Below, piece by piece: positions 44,919-54,399 of a DNA stretch of 61,785 bases; position 1 is the first letter of the stretch; each line of letters begins with the position of its first letter. The DNA comes from an uncultured Opitutales bacterium (GTDB lineage Bacteria > Verrucomicrobiota > Verrucomicrobiia > Opitutales > Intestinicryptomonadaceae): positions 1 to 61,785 of the forward strand of contig CALXNZ010000014.1 in assembly GCA_944389885.1 (NCBI GenBank), read 5' to 3'. A model generated the notes under the pieces. It made no database searches. It had not been told where the DNA came from and worked only from the letters and a program-made list of their open reading frames with translations. The position numbers and the translations under genes are program-made.

Positions 44919-45944
44919 TTAGAAAAATATTTTGGCGCGCAATGTCCAAAACATGTGCACTGGGTGTTTTTGCCCGTTGAATTCTGCCGTTCTCAGGGTC
45001 CAGTTAAGGTCGAGCTGAAAATCTTTATAACGCGACGATATCCCGGCCATTGCCTCTCCCACCAACCATTTCGGGGTGACGGAACGGCTGTCTGCAAATG
45101 TGTTTCCGTCGAGAGTGATGTCGTACCCCACAAAGCGCGCGCATCCTCCTCCGTAGATAAAGCAATGCCATTGCGGCCTGCCATTCTCCGATACCCATTC
45201 AGCGTCCGCGGCGGAGGCTCCTTCAATCCGTGTAGGAGTGAAATTATAGGGAATATTGAATCCGAGCCTCCAAAACGCTCCTATTTGAGCCTGAGTTAGG
45301 AAATTTCCTAAGTCCGCCCCTATGTTTAGCAGGGCGTCGGTTTGAAACGAGCTTGTTAGATTCTCCCTGAAAATCCGCTCGGAATGCAGATATGCGATAT
45401 CTATGGCAGGTTCGTTCTTTATTTGATACCCCCAACCGTATGGATAATCGGCTCCTATTAGAGAGTGGTAGAATTTTTGAGTGTCTTCGGCGAGGGAGAT
45501 GGGTCCGACCACACCTATGTTGACAGCGAGCGAATCGAGGCGATTCTCAGAGGCGAGATTTGCTCCGGCTCCTATGTATAGCCAACCCGCGTATGGCCTG
45601 TCATCGGCAGGTGGATTCGACGCATGTATGCTTGTGGGCGTATACATATTCTGTCCCAGGCATACGGTTTGACTTGCTTGCCTGCCGTCTATCCCGCAAA
45701 AGCGCAAAAGCATGAATTGAAGTTTTGAGGCGATAAAATCGTCGCCCGATTCCGTATAGAGCAATTTTAAGCCGTTTGTGTAATAGCGGTCTGAAAAATA
45801 TATGTCGTTTTCGACAAAGAAAGAAATGCTTTGAGCCTTATCATCGTCTTGATTTTTCAAATTCGGTTGTTCGTTGGCGCATACCGCTTCCATTTCAAAA
45901 ATAAGCAAAGCGGCGATTGACAAGATTCTAAAAGTTTTCATCAT
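44919..45944 (-). CDS. lpxR: Lipid A deacylase LpxR-family outer membrane protein
   Basis: 341-aa beta-barrel protein. Signal peptide ~1-23. FFVENDIYFSDRYYTNGLKLLYT matches the LpxR start (family ENDxFxxTDRYYTNG), followed by RPYAGWLYIGAG, and the strands end with an aromatic residue (C-terminal KIFF), as in outer membrane barrels. LpxR removes the 3'-acyloxyacyl group of lipid A, so the organism is expected to have LPS. Divergent from rsmD with only 9 nt between starts. Confidence 0.88.
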   Translation of the reverse strand: MMKTFRILSIAALLIFEMEAVCANEQPNLKNQDDDKAQSISFFVENDIYFSDRYYTNGLKLLYTESGDDFIASKLQFMLLRFCGIDGRQASQTVCLGQNMYTPTSIHASNPPADDRPYAGWLYIGAGANLASENRLDSLAVNIGVVGPISLAEDTQKFYHSLIGADYPYGWGYQIKNEPAIDIAYLHSERIFRENLTSSFQTDALLNIGADLGNFLTQAQIGAFWRLGFNIPYNFTPTRIEGASAADAEWVSENGRPQWHCFIYGGGCARFVGYDITLDGNTFADSRSVTPKWLVGEAMAGISSRYKDFQLDLNWTLRTAEFNGQKHPVHMFWTLRAKIFF

Positions 45945-45953
45945 ATTCGAAGA

Positions 45954-46559
45954 ATGAGGATTACGTCGGGCAATGCAAGAGGAATCGTTTTGGATTCTCC
46001 AAGGGGCAGGCTTACCAGGCCTGCCACGGATTTCGCCAGACAGGCTATATTTTCGTCCCTGGGAGATTTTGTCTGCGGAACGTCGGTTTTGGATATATTT
46101 GCCGGAACAGGGGCTTACGGCTTGGAGGCTTTGAGCAGAGGCGCGCGTGAAGCCGTATTCGTGGAGCGGGACAGACAGGCTCTAACTTCTCTTAAAAGGA
46201 ATGCAGATTCGGTCTTGAATGCAATTCGGGCGGCGGGCAATGAGGCTAAAATAAAGATTCTTCCCATCGATTCTTTTGCATTGCCCCTTAGATTTAACAA
46301 TGAACTTAAATTCGATTTGATATTTGCGGATCCGCCGTATGAAATGCTTAGAAATTTCGATACTGCGATAAAAATATTGAACCTTATAGGCAATTTTCTA
46401 TCGCCTGAAGGTATCGCAGTTTTGGAGGCGCCTTCCGAATTTGAACTTTTTTCGGGAAAAGGTGTCTTAAATTTTGAACTTACACAAATTAGGCGGCTCG
46501 GCAAGAAATCGAAGGGCAAGCCTACTCAATTATTGATTTCTCTTAAGGAAAATGACTGA
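45954..46559 (+). CDS. rsmD: 16S rRNA (guanine(966)-N2)-methyltransferase RsmD
   Basis: 201-aa rRNA methyltransferase. MRITSGNARGIVLDSP start, RPATDFARQAIFSSLGD, SAM motif VLDIFAGTGAYGLEALSRGA, VERDRQAL and the catalytic FADPPYEML (DPPY). Modifies G966 of 16S rRNA during 30S assembly. Overlaps the next gene by 8 nt, suggesting coupled translation with the PilT-like ATPase. Confidence 0.96.
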   Translation: MRITSGNARGIVLDSPRGRLTRPATDFARQAIFSSLGDFVCGTSVLDIFAGTGAYGLEALSRGAREAVFVERDRQALTSLKRNADSVLNAIRAAGNEAKIKILPIDSFALPLRFNNELKFDLIFADPPYEMLRNFDTAIKILNLIGNFLSPEGIAVLEAPSEFELFSGKGVLNFELTQIRRLGKKSKGKPTQLLISLKEND

Positions 46560-47655
46560 TTTCGACACTCTAATAAAAACGGCAGTCGAGAAGGGGGCTA
46601 CCGATATTCATATATCAAGTTCGATTCCTCCACGCATGCGCGTGAACGAGGAACTCTTGCCGATGAGAATAGGAGAGCCGCTCGATTTTGCTCTGATTAC
46701 CTCTCAAATACAGGGTTGCCTCGACGAAGTCTTGAGAAGAAAAGTCGAGCGCAGCCTCGCAAACTTTGAAGACGTAGATTTCTCTTTTACAATACCGTCG
46801 GTGACCCGTGTGCGCGCCAATATGTACACGAGTACTTCAGGGCGCAACATAGCATTGCGCTTAATACCTCTCAGGCGTATGACATGCGACCAAATAGGGA
46901 TTCCCGACCCTGTATGCCAAATAACCGATAAGGCGAGCGGGCTTTTCATAGTGACAGGGCCTAACGGCGCCGGTAAAACTTCCACCCTCGCGGCTCTCAT
47001 AGACCGCATGAACGAAACCCGCAACATACATATACTAACTCTTGAAGACCCGGTAGAATATGTATTCGAGAGCAAGAAAGCCCTTATAAACCAGCGTGAA
47101 ATAGGCACGCATTCTCCCGATTTCGCCCATGCGTTGCGCTCGAGCGTTAGAGAAAATCCGGACGTGCTTATCCTCGGGGAAATGAGGGATCTCGATGCAA
47201 CAAGAGCCGCCCTTGAATTGGCGGAAACGGGGCATCTCGTCTTCGCAACTTTGCATACGCGCACCTCAATTTCTACTGTCGATAGGCTCATAAGCCTTTT
47301 CCCCGCCGACGAACAGCCGCTTGTCCGCAATATGATAGCCGGAACTTTGCTCGGGGTTCTCGCTCAAGTCTTAATGGCGAGAAACGGCGGAGGATTGGTT
47401 CCCGCCTTTGAATTGCTTTTGTCAACGCCTGCTGTGCGAAACCTAATCAGAGAACAAAGGCTCGCCCAGATTGAGACAGTCATACAGACCTCGTCGAATA
47501 TAGGCATGATAAAGTTAGAAGATTACATGATGAAGCTCGTAGAAAGAGGTATCGTGTCCCCGCGCGAGGCCCTGTCTAAGACTTTCGACAGAAACGCACT
47601 CTTGGAGCGCATGAAAAGCGATCCGCGTTTTGCTTCCCTCGCCAGCGGAAGATAG
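46552..47655 (+). CDS. pilT: PilT-like type IV pilus retraction ATPase
   Basis: 367-aa secretion/twitching ATPase. N-terminal PAS-like domain with ATDIHISSSIPPRMRVN; Walker A GPNGAGKT at 136-143 (family usually GPTGSGKS); Asp box ILTLEDPVEYVF; Walker B VLILGEMRDLDATRAALELAETGHLVFATLHT; C-terminal IAGTLLGVLAQVL. PilT depolymerises pili for twitching, DNA uptake or adhesion. No pilin genes nearby. A PilU-type paralogue is also possible. Confidence 0.92.
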   Translation: MTDFDTLIKTAVEKGATDIHISSSIPPRMRVNEELLPMRIGEPLDFALITSQIQGCLDEVLRRKVERSLANFEDVDFSFTIPSVTRVRANMYTSTSGRNIALRLIPLRRMTCDQIGIPDPVCQITDKASGLFIVTGPNGAGKTSTLAALIDRMNETRNIHILTLEDPVEYVFESKKALINQREIGTHSPDFAHALRSSVRENPDVLILGEMRDLDATRAALELAETGHLVFATLHTRTSISTVDRLISLFPADEQPLVRNMIAGTLLGVLAQVLMARNGGGLVPAFELLLSTPAVRNLIREQRLAQIETVIQTSSNIGMIKLEDYMMKLVERGIVSPREALSKTFDRNALLERMKSDPRFASLASGR

Positions 47656-47658
47656 CTT

Positions 47659-48681
47659 TTATACAGCCATATTCTTTACGGAATCCCTGATCTTTAATTC
47701 AAGGTCGAATATCTTATTTATGCGCGGAGAATCGGGATTCTGCAGTCTGTGAAGTATGGAGAGCGCCCCGACTTCGCCGAGCATTGATGTATCGGTGTGC
47801 ACCGTCGAAAGCTGCGGATTGCAACGGGTTGACATCATGACGTCGTCAAATCCGAAAAAACTGATATCGTCGGGAACCCTTATGCCTTTGGATTGAACAA
47901 GGCTCATCAAAAATGTCGTGATGTTGTCGTTGGCCCCCATTATTGCGGTCGGAATTTTTTTTGACGAAAGCAGGGCCTCCAATTCGCGGGCCGCCCCCTG
48001 TTTATCCTCAAGCTGGTTGTGCACGCGGCATACCGCAGGGTCGAGCCCGAATTCGGCGACGGCGTCCAAGAATCCGAGTGCGCGCATATTGGAGTTGTAG
48101 TCGTCATTGCCGTATAAAAAATATTCTATATGGCGATGGCCCATTGATATGAGATAAGATGTGGCGTCGCGGCTGGCTTTTCTGCCGTTTGTGCTTATGC
48201 TGTCCACATTAGGCATGTACGAATCGAGCATGAGCGTGGGAATCTCCCATTTTAGAATATTTTGCAGGGCGCGCTTGGGCATTCCTCCGAGAATAATCAT
48301 GGCGTCGGCTTTTCCTTTCATCACGAATGAGGGAATTTGATCGGACTCCACTTGCGCCTTTGTATATTCTGAAAGTAAAAGTTCGTAGCCGTTTTTAGAA
48401 AGGGTCTTTTGCAAAGACAGCATTATTGATATATGAAATTCGCTGTCGAAAATGTCCGCATTCGGGGGATAGAATAGCAAGCCTATAGTCTCAGTCCTCC
48501 CAGTCCGTAAATTCCTTCCTGACGCATTTGAAATATAACGCTTGGCGTTTACAACTTTCATCACCCGTTTCCGCGTAGCTTCGCTAAAAAAACGCGAATT
48601 GTTGTTTAAAACGTTGGATACTGTTGAAATCGAACAACCGGCAAGCTTGGCTATCGTCCTTATTGAAGTTTTTTTCGCCAT
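47659..48681 (-). CDS. LacI-family transcriptional regulator
   Basis: 340-aa regulator. N-terminal helix-turn-helix SIRTIAKLAGCSISTVSNVLN (~5-25) with hinge GRNLRTGRTETIGLLFYPP, followed by a periplasmic-binding-protein-like sensor domain (AMIILGGMP, DDISFFGFDDVMMSTRCNPQLSTVHTD). Divergent from the GH92 gene by 108 nt and probably controlling it in response to a mannose-related sugar. Confidence 0.95.
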   Translation of the reverse strand: MAKKTSIRTIAKLAGCSISTVSNVLNNNSRFFSEATRKRVMKVVNAKRYISNASGRNLRTGRTETIGLLFYPPNADIFDSEFHISIMLSLQKTLSKNGYELLLSEYTKAQVESDQIPSFVMKGKADAMIILGGMPKRALQNILKWEIPTLMLDSYMPNVDSISTNGRKASRDATSYLISMGHRHIEYFLYGNDDYNSNMRALGFLDAVAEFGLDPAVCRVHNQLEDKQGAARELEALLSSKKIPTAIMGANDNITTFLMSLVQSKGIRVPDDISFFGFDDVMMSTRCNPQLSTVHTDTSMLGEVGALSILHRLQNPDSPRINKIFDLELKIRDSVKNMAV

Positions 48682-48764
48682 GCTGCCAACTTTCTTATTT
48701 TCCGATACTTTCTACAACTAAATTATTTCGTTTTGCCGTATTGTTTTTTCTTGAAATTTTTACA

Positions 48765-48778
48765 TCAAACGTTTTAGT
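48765..48778. promoter_or_regulatory. Candidate LacI-type operator before the GH92 gene
   Basis: TCAAACGTTTTAGT-like palindrome with central CG (core AAACGTTT at 48767-48774), the usual shape of LacI operators, 12-25 nt before the GH92 ATG. Position would block the GH92 promoter or ribosome binding. Only one such site was seen in the shared region. Confidence 0.5.
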
Positions 48779-48789
48779 AAGCTAAGTGT

Positions 48790-51018
48790 ATGAGAAACCG
48801 AAAGTTTTGGAGAGGTGTCAGGTTTTATTTTACATGCTTAACCTTGGTTTTCACTGCGGCATTTTCTTTGGCGGAGTCCAAAAAAGAACCTGTTGATTGG
48901 GTTGACACACGCATCGGAGGCGTAAGCCATCTACTCGTGCCGTGCAAGCAGACCTTGCAGCTGCCAAATTCTATGATGAGGTCTAACCCCGAGAAATTTG
49001 ATGCGGCCGCGATAGTTTTGGAGGGATTGCCGTTTTTTACGCACGCCCATCGTTGGGGGTCACCCTTGCGTTTTAATGTTTATTGCGGAGAGCGCAAAGA
49101 TAATTGGTTCATAGACAACGAAAAATCAACGCCGTATTCATACGACGTGGTTCTGACCGATTCCAATATAAATGTATCCTATGCCGTGGGCGAGAAAGCG
49201 GCATTGTATTCTTTGGATTTCTCAAAATCGTCAAATTTGCCGAAAATTCTTGAATTTAGCTCAAAAGAAAGCATCGGCGATGTTTCTTTAAAGGGGGATT
49301 CTCTTGAATTTTCCTATGCGATAGGGAGAGTAAAGGCCTATGTGAGAGCGGAATTCTCGGTCTTGCCTGAAAAGATTGAAAATGCGGAAAAGAAAATTTT
49401 GCTGATTTTCGGACCAGAAAATAATCTTTGTATGCGCTATGCGGTATCATTTATAAGTTTTGAGAAAGCCCGCATGAGTTTGAAGGAGATAAATGGTTTC
49501 GATATGGCTGCACTGCGCAAAAAGGGAAGGGAAGCGTGGAATAAGGCTCTCTCCATAGTAAAGATAAATATGGCGGATTCCGTCCAGAAAACGGTTTTTT
49601 ACACATCGTTTTGGCGAACCTTTGAGCGCCCCGCGAATTTCGACGAACATGGCGAATATTTTAATTTTTACAAAGGCGCTCCCGAAAAATCATTAGAGGG
49701 AAAATATTTTTATACAGACGATTGGTCTTGGGATACGTACAGGACCTCCCATCCTTTGCGCGCGCTGCTGATGCCCGATACGGAACGGCTATGTCTGGAA
49801 AGCATATTGCGTTACGCTTCGGCGCACCCAAATGGCTGGCTGCCTAAATTTGTGTCGGTGAACCGCGAATACCCGGCTATGAACGGCAACCACATATACG
49901 CCTCTTTTCTCGACGCGCATCTCAAAGGAGTAAAAGGCCTGAATCTTGAAAATTTAATGAAGCACGCCATAAAGACGGTTTCAGAGAAAACATTGCTTGC
50001 TGATACCGACGGTCCTGCAGGGGAATTGTCTAAATTTTATACTGAGCGCGGTTTTGTGCCAGCCATATCAAAGCCGGAGGAGGAAAATTGTCCGGAAGTG
50101 GCTTCAGGACGGTTTAGGCGTCAAAGCGTAAGCGTCTCTACGGCGTTGGCTTATGACGATTGGTGCATAGGGCGCATAGCTCAAATACAGGGTGATGCGG
50201 AAAATGCCGACAAGTTTCTTGCCAGAGGCCGGAATTACAAAAAGCTTTTCGATACAGATTCAAAATTCTTTCTTCCCAAAGATTCCAACGGAAAATTTAT
50301 AAAACTCTCGCCGGCAGAGTTGAGAGGTGAAAAAGGGGAAGGGCGCAATCTGTACTACACAGAAAATAACGCCTATGTCTATCGTTTTGACGCAGAACAC
50401 GCCATGGGGGAACTACTCGAAATGTTCGGGGGCCGAAAGGCTCTTGAAAAGGCTTTAGACGAAACTTTTTCCGCGACTGTAAAAACCGTAAAATACGTTT
50501 ACTTTGCCGGATTGCCCGATCACACAGCAATAGTAGGCGGCTATTCTATGTCGAACGAGCCCGCCTTCAGGATTCCTTATTTATACAACTTGGCGGGAGC
50601 CCCATGGAAAACCCAGCGCATGCTCAGGCATCTGATGGATACATTTTTCAGAGATGATATAATGGGGATTCCCGGGGACGAGGACGGCGGGGCAATGTGC
50701 GCGTTTGTCGTATTTACCCAGCTCGGTTTTTATCCCGTAAATATAGGATTCCCATACTACGAGTTTGGAACTCCCTTCCTTGAAGACGTAGAGGTGTCAT
50801 TTGAAAACGGACATAAACTTAGGATTCTGGCAAAGGGAGCTTCTTCGGAAAATAAATATGTGAAATCCATAAAAATAGACGGCAAAATTTGGCCCCATTA
50901 CTGGATATCGCACGAGATGCTCACTAATGCAAAACTCTTGGAATTTGAAATGTCGCCTGTGCCTTGTATGAACGCTTATGACAGTGAGCCGGCTCCTTAT
51001 ATGTTGAACTCCGATTAG
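48790..51018 (+). CDS. Secreted GH92-family alpha-mannosidase, divergent
   Basis: 742-aa exported protein. Signal peptide ~10-28. The GH92 opening DWVDTRIGG is present, then a beta-sandwich domain and an (alpha/alpha)6 domain with FYTDDWSWDTYRTSHP, GWLPKF, and the C-terminal family block MSNEPAFRIPYLYNLAGAPWKTQ and GIPGDEDGGAMCAFVVFTQLGFYPV. Canonical GH92 reads GNEPSHH and GNDDxGQMSAW at these places, so substrate-binding residues differ although the acidic pair is kept. GH92 are Ca-dependent exo-alpha-mannosidases acting on N-glycans. Likely LacI-regulated. Confidence 0.88.
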   Translation: MRNRKFWRGVRFYFTCLTLVFTAAFSLAESKKEPVDWVDTRIGGVSHLLVPCKQTLQLPNSMMRSNPEKFDAAAIVLEGLPFFTHAHRWGSPLRFNVYCGERKDNWFIDNEKSTPYSYDVVLTDSNINVSYAVGEKAALYSLDFSKSSNLPKILEFSSKESIGDVSLKGDSLEFSYAIGRVKAYVRAEFSVLPEKIENAEKKILLIFGPENNLCMRYAVSFISFEKARMSLKEINGFDMAALRKKGREAWNKALSIVKINMADSVQKTVFYTSFWRTFERPANFDEHGEYFNFYKGAPEKSLEGKYFYTDDWSWDTYRTSHPLRALLMPDTERLCLESILRYASAHPNGWLPKFVSVNREYPAMNGNHIYASFLDAHLKGVKGLNLENLMKHAIKTVSEKTLLADTDGPAGELSKFYTERGFVPAISKPEEENCPEVASGRFRRQSVSVSTALAYDDWCIGRIAQIQGDAENADKFLARGRNYKKLFDTDSKFFLPKDSNGKFIKLSPAELRGEKGEGRNLYYTENNAYVYRFDAEHAMGELLEMFGGRKALEKALDETFSATVKTVKYVYFAGLPDHTAIVGGYSMSNEPAFRIPYLYNLAGAPWKTQRMLRHLMDTFFRDDIMGIPGDEDGGAMCAFVVFTQLGFYPVNIGFPYYEFGTPFLEDVEVSFENGHKLRILAKGASSENKYVKSIKIDGKIWPHYWISHEMLTNAKLLEFEMSPVPCMNAYDSEPAPYMLNSD

Positions 51019-51152
51019 ATCAGTTAATAAAATATTTTTAACTGCCTTGGCATTATTTCATAACTCCGATTTACTTGTGTTGTTTTTTTACATTGGCTAT
51101 TGACATTCTTATAGTTATATGTTTGTTTATTCATCGTAGAAGACAATGAATT

Positions 51153-52919
51153 ATGATAAGTAGATTCTTTGTAAGGAGTTTTCTGTTTGCCTTATTGTCC
51201 GTTGGCGGATTTGTAGCGTATGCAAATACTCTCATTTGGAATTCCGGAGCTTATACAGGGGATTGGGGTGACCCATCAAGTTGGCAGTCGGGGGCCGTTC
51301 CTGAAATTGGTGATGAAGCGTTTGTAAGATATTCCGGCAACGCCAAAGTGACCGACGAAAGACAGGTAGGCGGATTGCTCATAGGGTGCGATGCCTCCCA
51401 ACAAAACGCAATGGGGACAGTGACAATCCTTGAAGGCGGCAATTTGGAAGTATCCAAAGTATTCCACATGGGGGGTAGAATCACCGAGGGCAGTAATACC
51501 GGCAAGGGTATTCTCAATATAGATGGCGGCACCTTCAGCGTAAATGTAAACAGCACTTCATTTGTTTTGGGCGTGACTGAGGGAAGTACTGCGGAAATAA
51601 ACGTAAATTCCGGAGAGCTCAACCTCAATACTAATGGAGATTTGGTCTTTGGCGGAAACGGCGGCTGGGACAACCTTACCTATATGCAGCAAGGGGGCAT
51701 TGCCAATATAGGCTCGCTTAATGCCATTACCCACATCAATGCTGCTGTCGGCATTATCGGCGGCACCATGAATGTCTCTTCAAGGGACATTAGCTGGATA
51801 AATCTCGGCGATAACGTATCGACATCTTTCACTGTAAGCGGCGGCAATCTCAATTTTAGCACACCGCTCTATTCATACGATAGCAATATCCTTCTTTCGG
51901 ATAATGGCACTATATCTTTTTCCGGAAATAACGCCACTCTCGGCGAAAGCAACGACTCAAGAACCACGATTACCATTATGGGCGGGGTCTTTAACGCTTC
52001 CCCCGCTACAGAGATACAAGCGGCGAACGCAACTGTGAATATTTCCGGCGGACGGGCGATATTTAGCACGGAACGCGTTATGTTTGGCGCAAAACAAGGC
52101 AATTATTTCCAAATGAATGTTTCCGGCGGAGATGTGATTCTTGGCGGAGAAAATACGGCTTATATATATTTTGGCACAAGAACTGCAACCTATACCGGCG
52201 GGAAAGTCGAGTTTGTGCAAACCGGCGGAAATATAACCGCAAGCACGATAATAGGTTCAGGGAACGGACTTTTCTTTAACTCCGTAAATGTCGGTACTAC
52301 TGCTGATACTGTGGCAACATTTAAATTCCTCGGGGGAACATTTTCCTATACCGCCGGTTCGGCAGCCATTTATTTGGGTGATTCCGGAACATCTCACAAG
52401 ACTTCAACGCAGCTCATATTCGGAAAGTCCGCAAATGTTAATTTCGATACTGAAATGGTATGGAGAAAAGACGCCCAAATTGTTTTCGCCCTTGACGGCG
52501 TGCAATTTGATTCGGATAAAAATTCCGATTACAATCCCTTTAATCTCAGGACGCTAACGCTTCAACCCGGAGATGGTGGCATTATTGAGGGCCAAATATA
52601 TTTTATTCTCGATGCCGCGGGGCTGGGGTCTCAAGAAAATCTGGTTTCTGGAGACGTCGTTCAAATTGCCCTGATGAATTTTACCTCCGGCTCTACTACC
52701 CACCCCTTAGCTTCAAGCATAAATGCTCTTATAGCCAATTCAAAAATTCAAAATGTTAACTCCTCTCTTTGGGAGGACGTTTATCTTTCATACGATTATC
52801 CAGCGGGAACCATTTTTTTCAACGGAACCTATATCCCGGAACCTTCGGATTTTGCCGCGGCTTTCGGAATTTTGGCCTTCTTTGCAGCAGCTTTCCGCGC
52901 ATACAAAAAAGGTAGATAG
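51153..52919 (+). CDS. Secreted beta-helix-like PEP-CTERM protein
   Basis: 588-aa surface protein. Signal peptide ~1-24; then LIWNSGAYTGDWGDPSSWQSGAVPEIGDEAFV, the typical opening of autotransporter-passenger-like proteins, and Gly/Asn/Thr-rich repeats (GTVTILEGGNLEVS, GILNIDGGTFSVN, AEINVNSGELNLN, TINVSGG-like turns) predicted to form a long beta-helix. Ends YIPEPSDFAAAFGILAFFAAAFRAYKKGR in order: PEP motif, hydrophobic helix, basic tail, the exosortase sorting signal. No barrel domain. Function likely adhesion or extracellular matrix. Followed by a strong terminator. The 134-nt gap upstream holds an AT-rich inverted repeat (CAGTTAA/TTAACTG, 51021-51044). Confidence 0.85.
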   Translation: MISRFFVRSFLFALLSVGGFVAYANTLIWNSGAYTGDWGDPSSWQSGAVPEIGDEAFVRYSGNAKVTDERQVGGLLIGCDASQQNAMGTVTILEGGNLEVSKVFHMGGRITEGSNTGKGILNIDGGTFSVNVNSTSFVLGVTEGSTAEINVNSGELNLNTNGDLVFGGNGGWDNLTYMQQGGIANIGSLNAITHINAAVGIIGGTMNVSSRDISWINLGDNVSTSFTVSGGNLNFSTPLYSYDSNILLSDNGTISFSGNNATLGESNDSRTTITIMGGVFNASPATEIQAANATVNISGGRAIFSTERVMFGAKQGNYFQMNVSGGDVILGGENTAYIYFGTRTATYTGGKVEFVQTGGNITASTIIGSGNGLFFNSVNVGTTADTVATFKFLGGTFSYTAGSAAIYLGDSGTSHKTSTQLIFGKSANVNFDTEMVWRKDAQIVFALDGVQFDSDKNSDYNPFNLRTLTLQPGDGGIIEGQIYFILDAAGLGSQENLVSGDVVQIALMNFTSGSTTHPLASSINALIANSKIQNVNSSLWEDVYLSYDYPAGTIFFNGTYIPEPSDFAAAFGILAFFAAAFRAYKKGR

Positions 52920-52940
52920 CTTCTGTTCTCTTTAATTTTT

Positions 52941-52968
52941 AAGGCGTGCCGTCGGCACGCCTTTTTTT
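52941..52968 (+). terminator. Intrinsic terminator of the PEP-CTERM gene
   Basis: AAGGCGTGCC-GTC-GGCACGCCTT stem followed by a T7 run; 21 nt after the stop codon. Confidence 0.93.
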
Positions 52969-53000
52969 GAAATCAATAAGTCGATTGCCCTCGTAAAAGG

Positions 53001-53933
53001 TCAGCCTTTCATCTTCTTCAAAACATTATCCAGGCTTGCAAATGATTGGGCTCCGTTCTTGGTGACCGATAATGCGGCTGCGGCGTTTGCCATTTTTATC
53101 GCCATATCTATATCTCCGTAAATTTTTAGGCCGGCCATGAAAGAACCTGTGAAGCAGTCTCCGGCTCCAACGGTATCTATTGGGCGGACAGAATGGGCAG
53201 GATAGCGTTTTTCAATTTTTCCCGATATTAAAAGGCAGCCGCGCGCCCCGAGAGTTATAATAACATTTTTTATGCCTTTATCCAGAAGGGCGGCTGCGGC
53301 TTTTTTCATGTCGGTGAATCCGCGCATTATTTGCATTATCTCTATCTCGTTGGCCACTATAATATCTATATTATTTAAAATCTCGTCGGGTAGGAGACAG
53401 GCTGGAGAAGCTTTGAGGATAGTTGTACAGTTGCAGGATTTTGCTATATTTAATCCAGCAGATACCGTTTCAAGAGTATTTTCGAGTTGAAAGGCAACAT
53501 GGGTGTATTTTTTAAAATCCACATTTTTTAGGTCGTCTGGAGAGAGCATGAGATTTGCTCCAGGAGCGACGGTTATTATATTTTCACCTTCCTTTACGAC
53601 CGTAATTATCGCGACTCCTGTATGGGCGTTGTCGAATACTTTTATAAGGCTTGTGTCTACGCCCAATTCCTTGAGATATTTCATGTATTCGTCGCCCATT
53701 GAATCTTTCCCTATTCCCGCGCAAAGGGATACTTTAGGGAATAATATGTGGGCGGCAATTGCTTGGTTCGCGCCTTTTCCCCCGGCGTTTTGATTAAAAG
53801 TTCCGCCTAAAAGTGTTTCTCCCAGACGAGGCATTCTGCGCGTCTTTATGGACAGATCCATATTCATGCTCCCTATTACAAGTAGGTCTCCCGGAGTTGC
53901 CTGTGGTGTCTTATTTTTAGATGTAATAGCCAT
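53001..53933 (-). CDS. rbsK: Ribokinase (PfkB family)
   Basis: 310-aa sugar kinase phosphorylating ribose to ribose 5-phosphate. Family motifs: GSMNMDLSIKTRRMPRLGET, GGTFNQNAGGKGANQAIAA (signature 1), the signature 2 DTVGAGDCFTGSFMAGL with catalytic Asp, and ITLGARGCLL. A 13-residue N-terminal extension precedes VIGSMNMD. Convergent with the PEP-CTERM gene. Other PfkB substrates (e.g. deoxyribose) cannot be excluded. Confidence 0.93.
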   Translation of the reverse strand: MAITSKNKTPQATPGDLLVIGSMNMDLSIKTRRMPRLGETLLGGTFNQNAGGKGANQAIAAHILFPKVSLCAGIGKDSMGDEYMKYLKELGVDTSLIKVFDNAHTGVAIITVVKEGENIITVAPGANLMLSPDDLKNVDFKKYTHVAFQLENTLETVSAGLNIAKSCNCTTILKASPACLLPDEILNNIDIIVANEIEIMQIMRGFTDMKKAAAALLDKGIKNVIITLGARGCLLISGKIEKRYPAHSVRPIDTVGAGDCFTGSFMAGLKIYGDIDMAIKMANAAAALSVTKNGAQSFASLDNVLKKMKG

Positions 53934-54084
53934 AATTTTATCTCCGAATTCTCTATAATATTATGATGGTATATATGGCAAGAAATATTAGCGAAATTTT
54001 TTGCTTGAATTGGAGGCGGGTTTTTTTACAGGTTAATAGCAAGTTCTTTTACTTTAGGGGGCCCTGTTGCGCAGGGTTTGCCTA

Positions 54085-54240
54085 TTCCCCACACAAACGG
54101 AAATCCGTGAAAATCGGATGCGGTCGCGCCGCTGTGAGGCGTGTGACTTCAATGCAATGCCACTGCGAAAATTTGCGGGAAGGCGCATTGAATAGGAATC
54201 GAAGAAATTCCGTCACGCCAAGCCAGAAGACGTGTGTTTG
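54085..54240 (+). ncRNA. Cobalamin (B12) riboswitch upstream of nrdD
   Basis: Contains the conserved core in order: GGAAATCCGTGAAAATCGG (P3-P4 region), CGGTCGCGCCGCTGTGAGG, GCCACTGCG with GCGGGAAGGCG, and the B12 box AAGCCAGAAGACG (54220-54232). P1 pairs CACAC (54090-54094) with GTGTG (54232-54236). It ends ~160 nt before the nrdD start; that stretch can form a GC hairpin GCGCGGG/CCCGCGC (54348-54354 with 54367-54373) 26 nt before the ATG, a candidate expression platform. Binding of adenosylcobalamin should reduce nrdDG expression. The rest of 53934-54084 holds only the rbsK promoter and a CCCTG/CAGGG hairpin. Confidence 0.92.
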
Positions 54241-54399
54241 AGGAATAAAATTCACATAGCTCTCGCGTAAAAGGGTATTTGAATTGCGTCGTTGTGGTGC
54301 CGCAGCTTAGTTTGCGGTTTCTGTGGCATGTTTTCATATCTTTGCATGCGCGGGCTTAACGCAGTTCCCGCGCGCAACGGGGACATTGGAAAATATGCA

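Noticed and set aside
44881-44943. GCGCGCC / GGCGCGC inverted repeat between DUF4886 and lpxR ends as bidirectional terminator
   Set aside because: One arm lies in the lpxR coding end, the loop exceeds 40 nt and there is no T-run.
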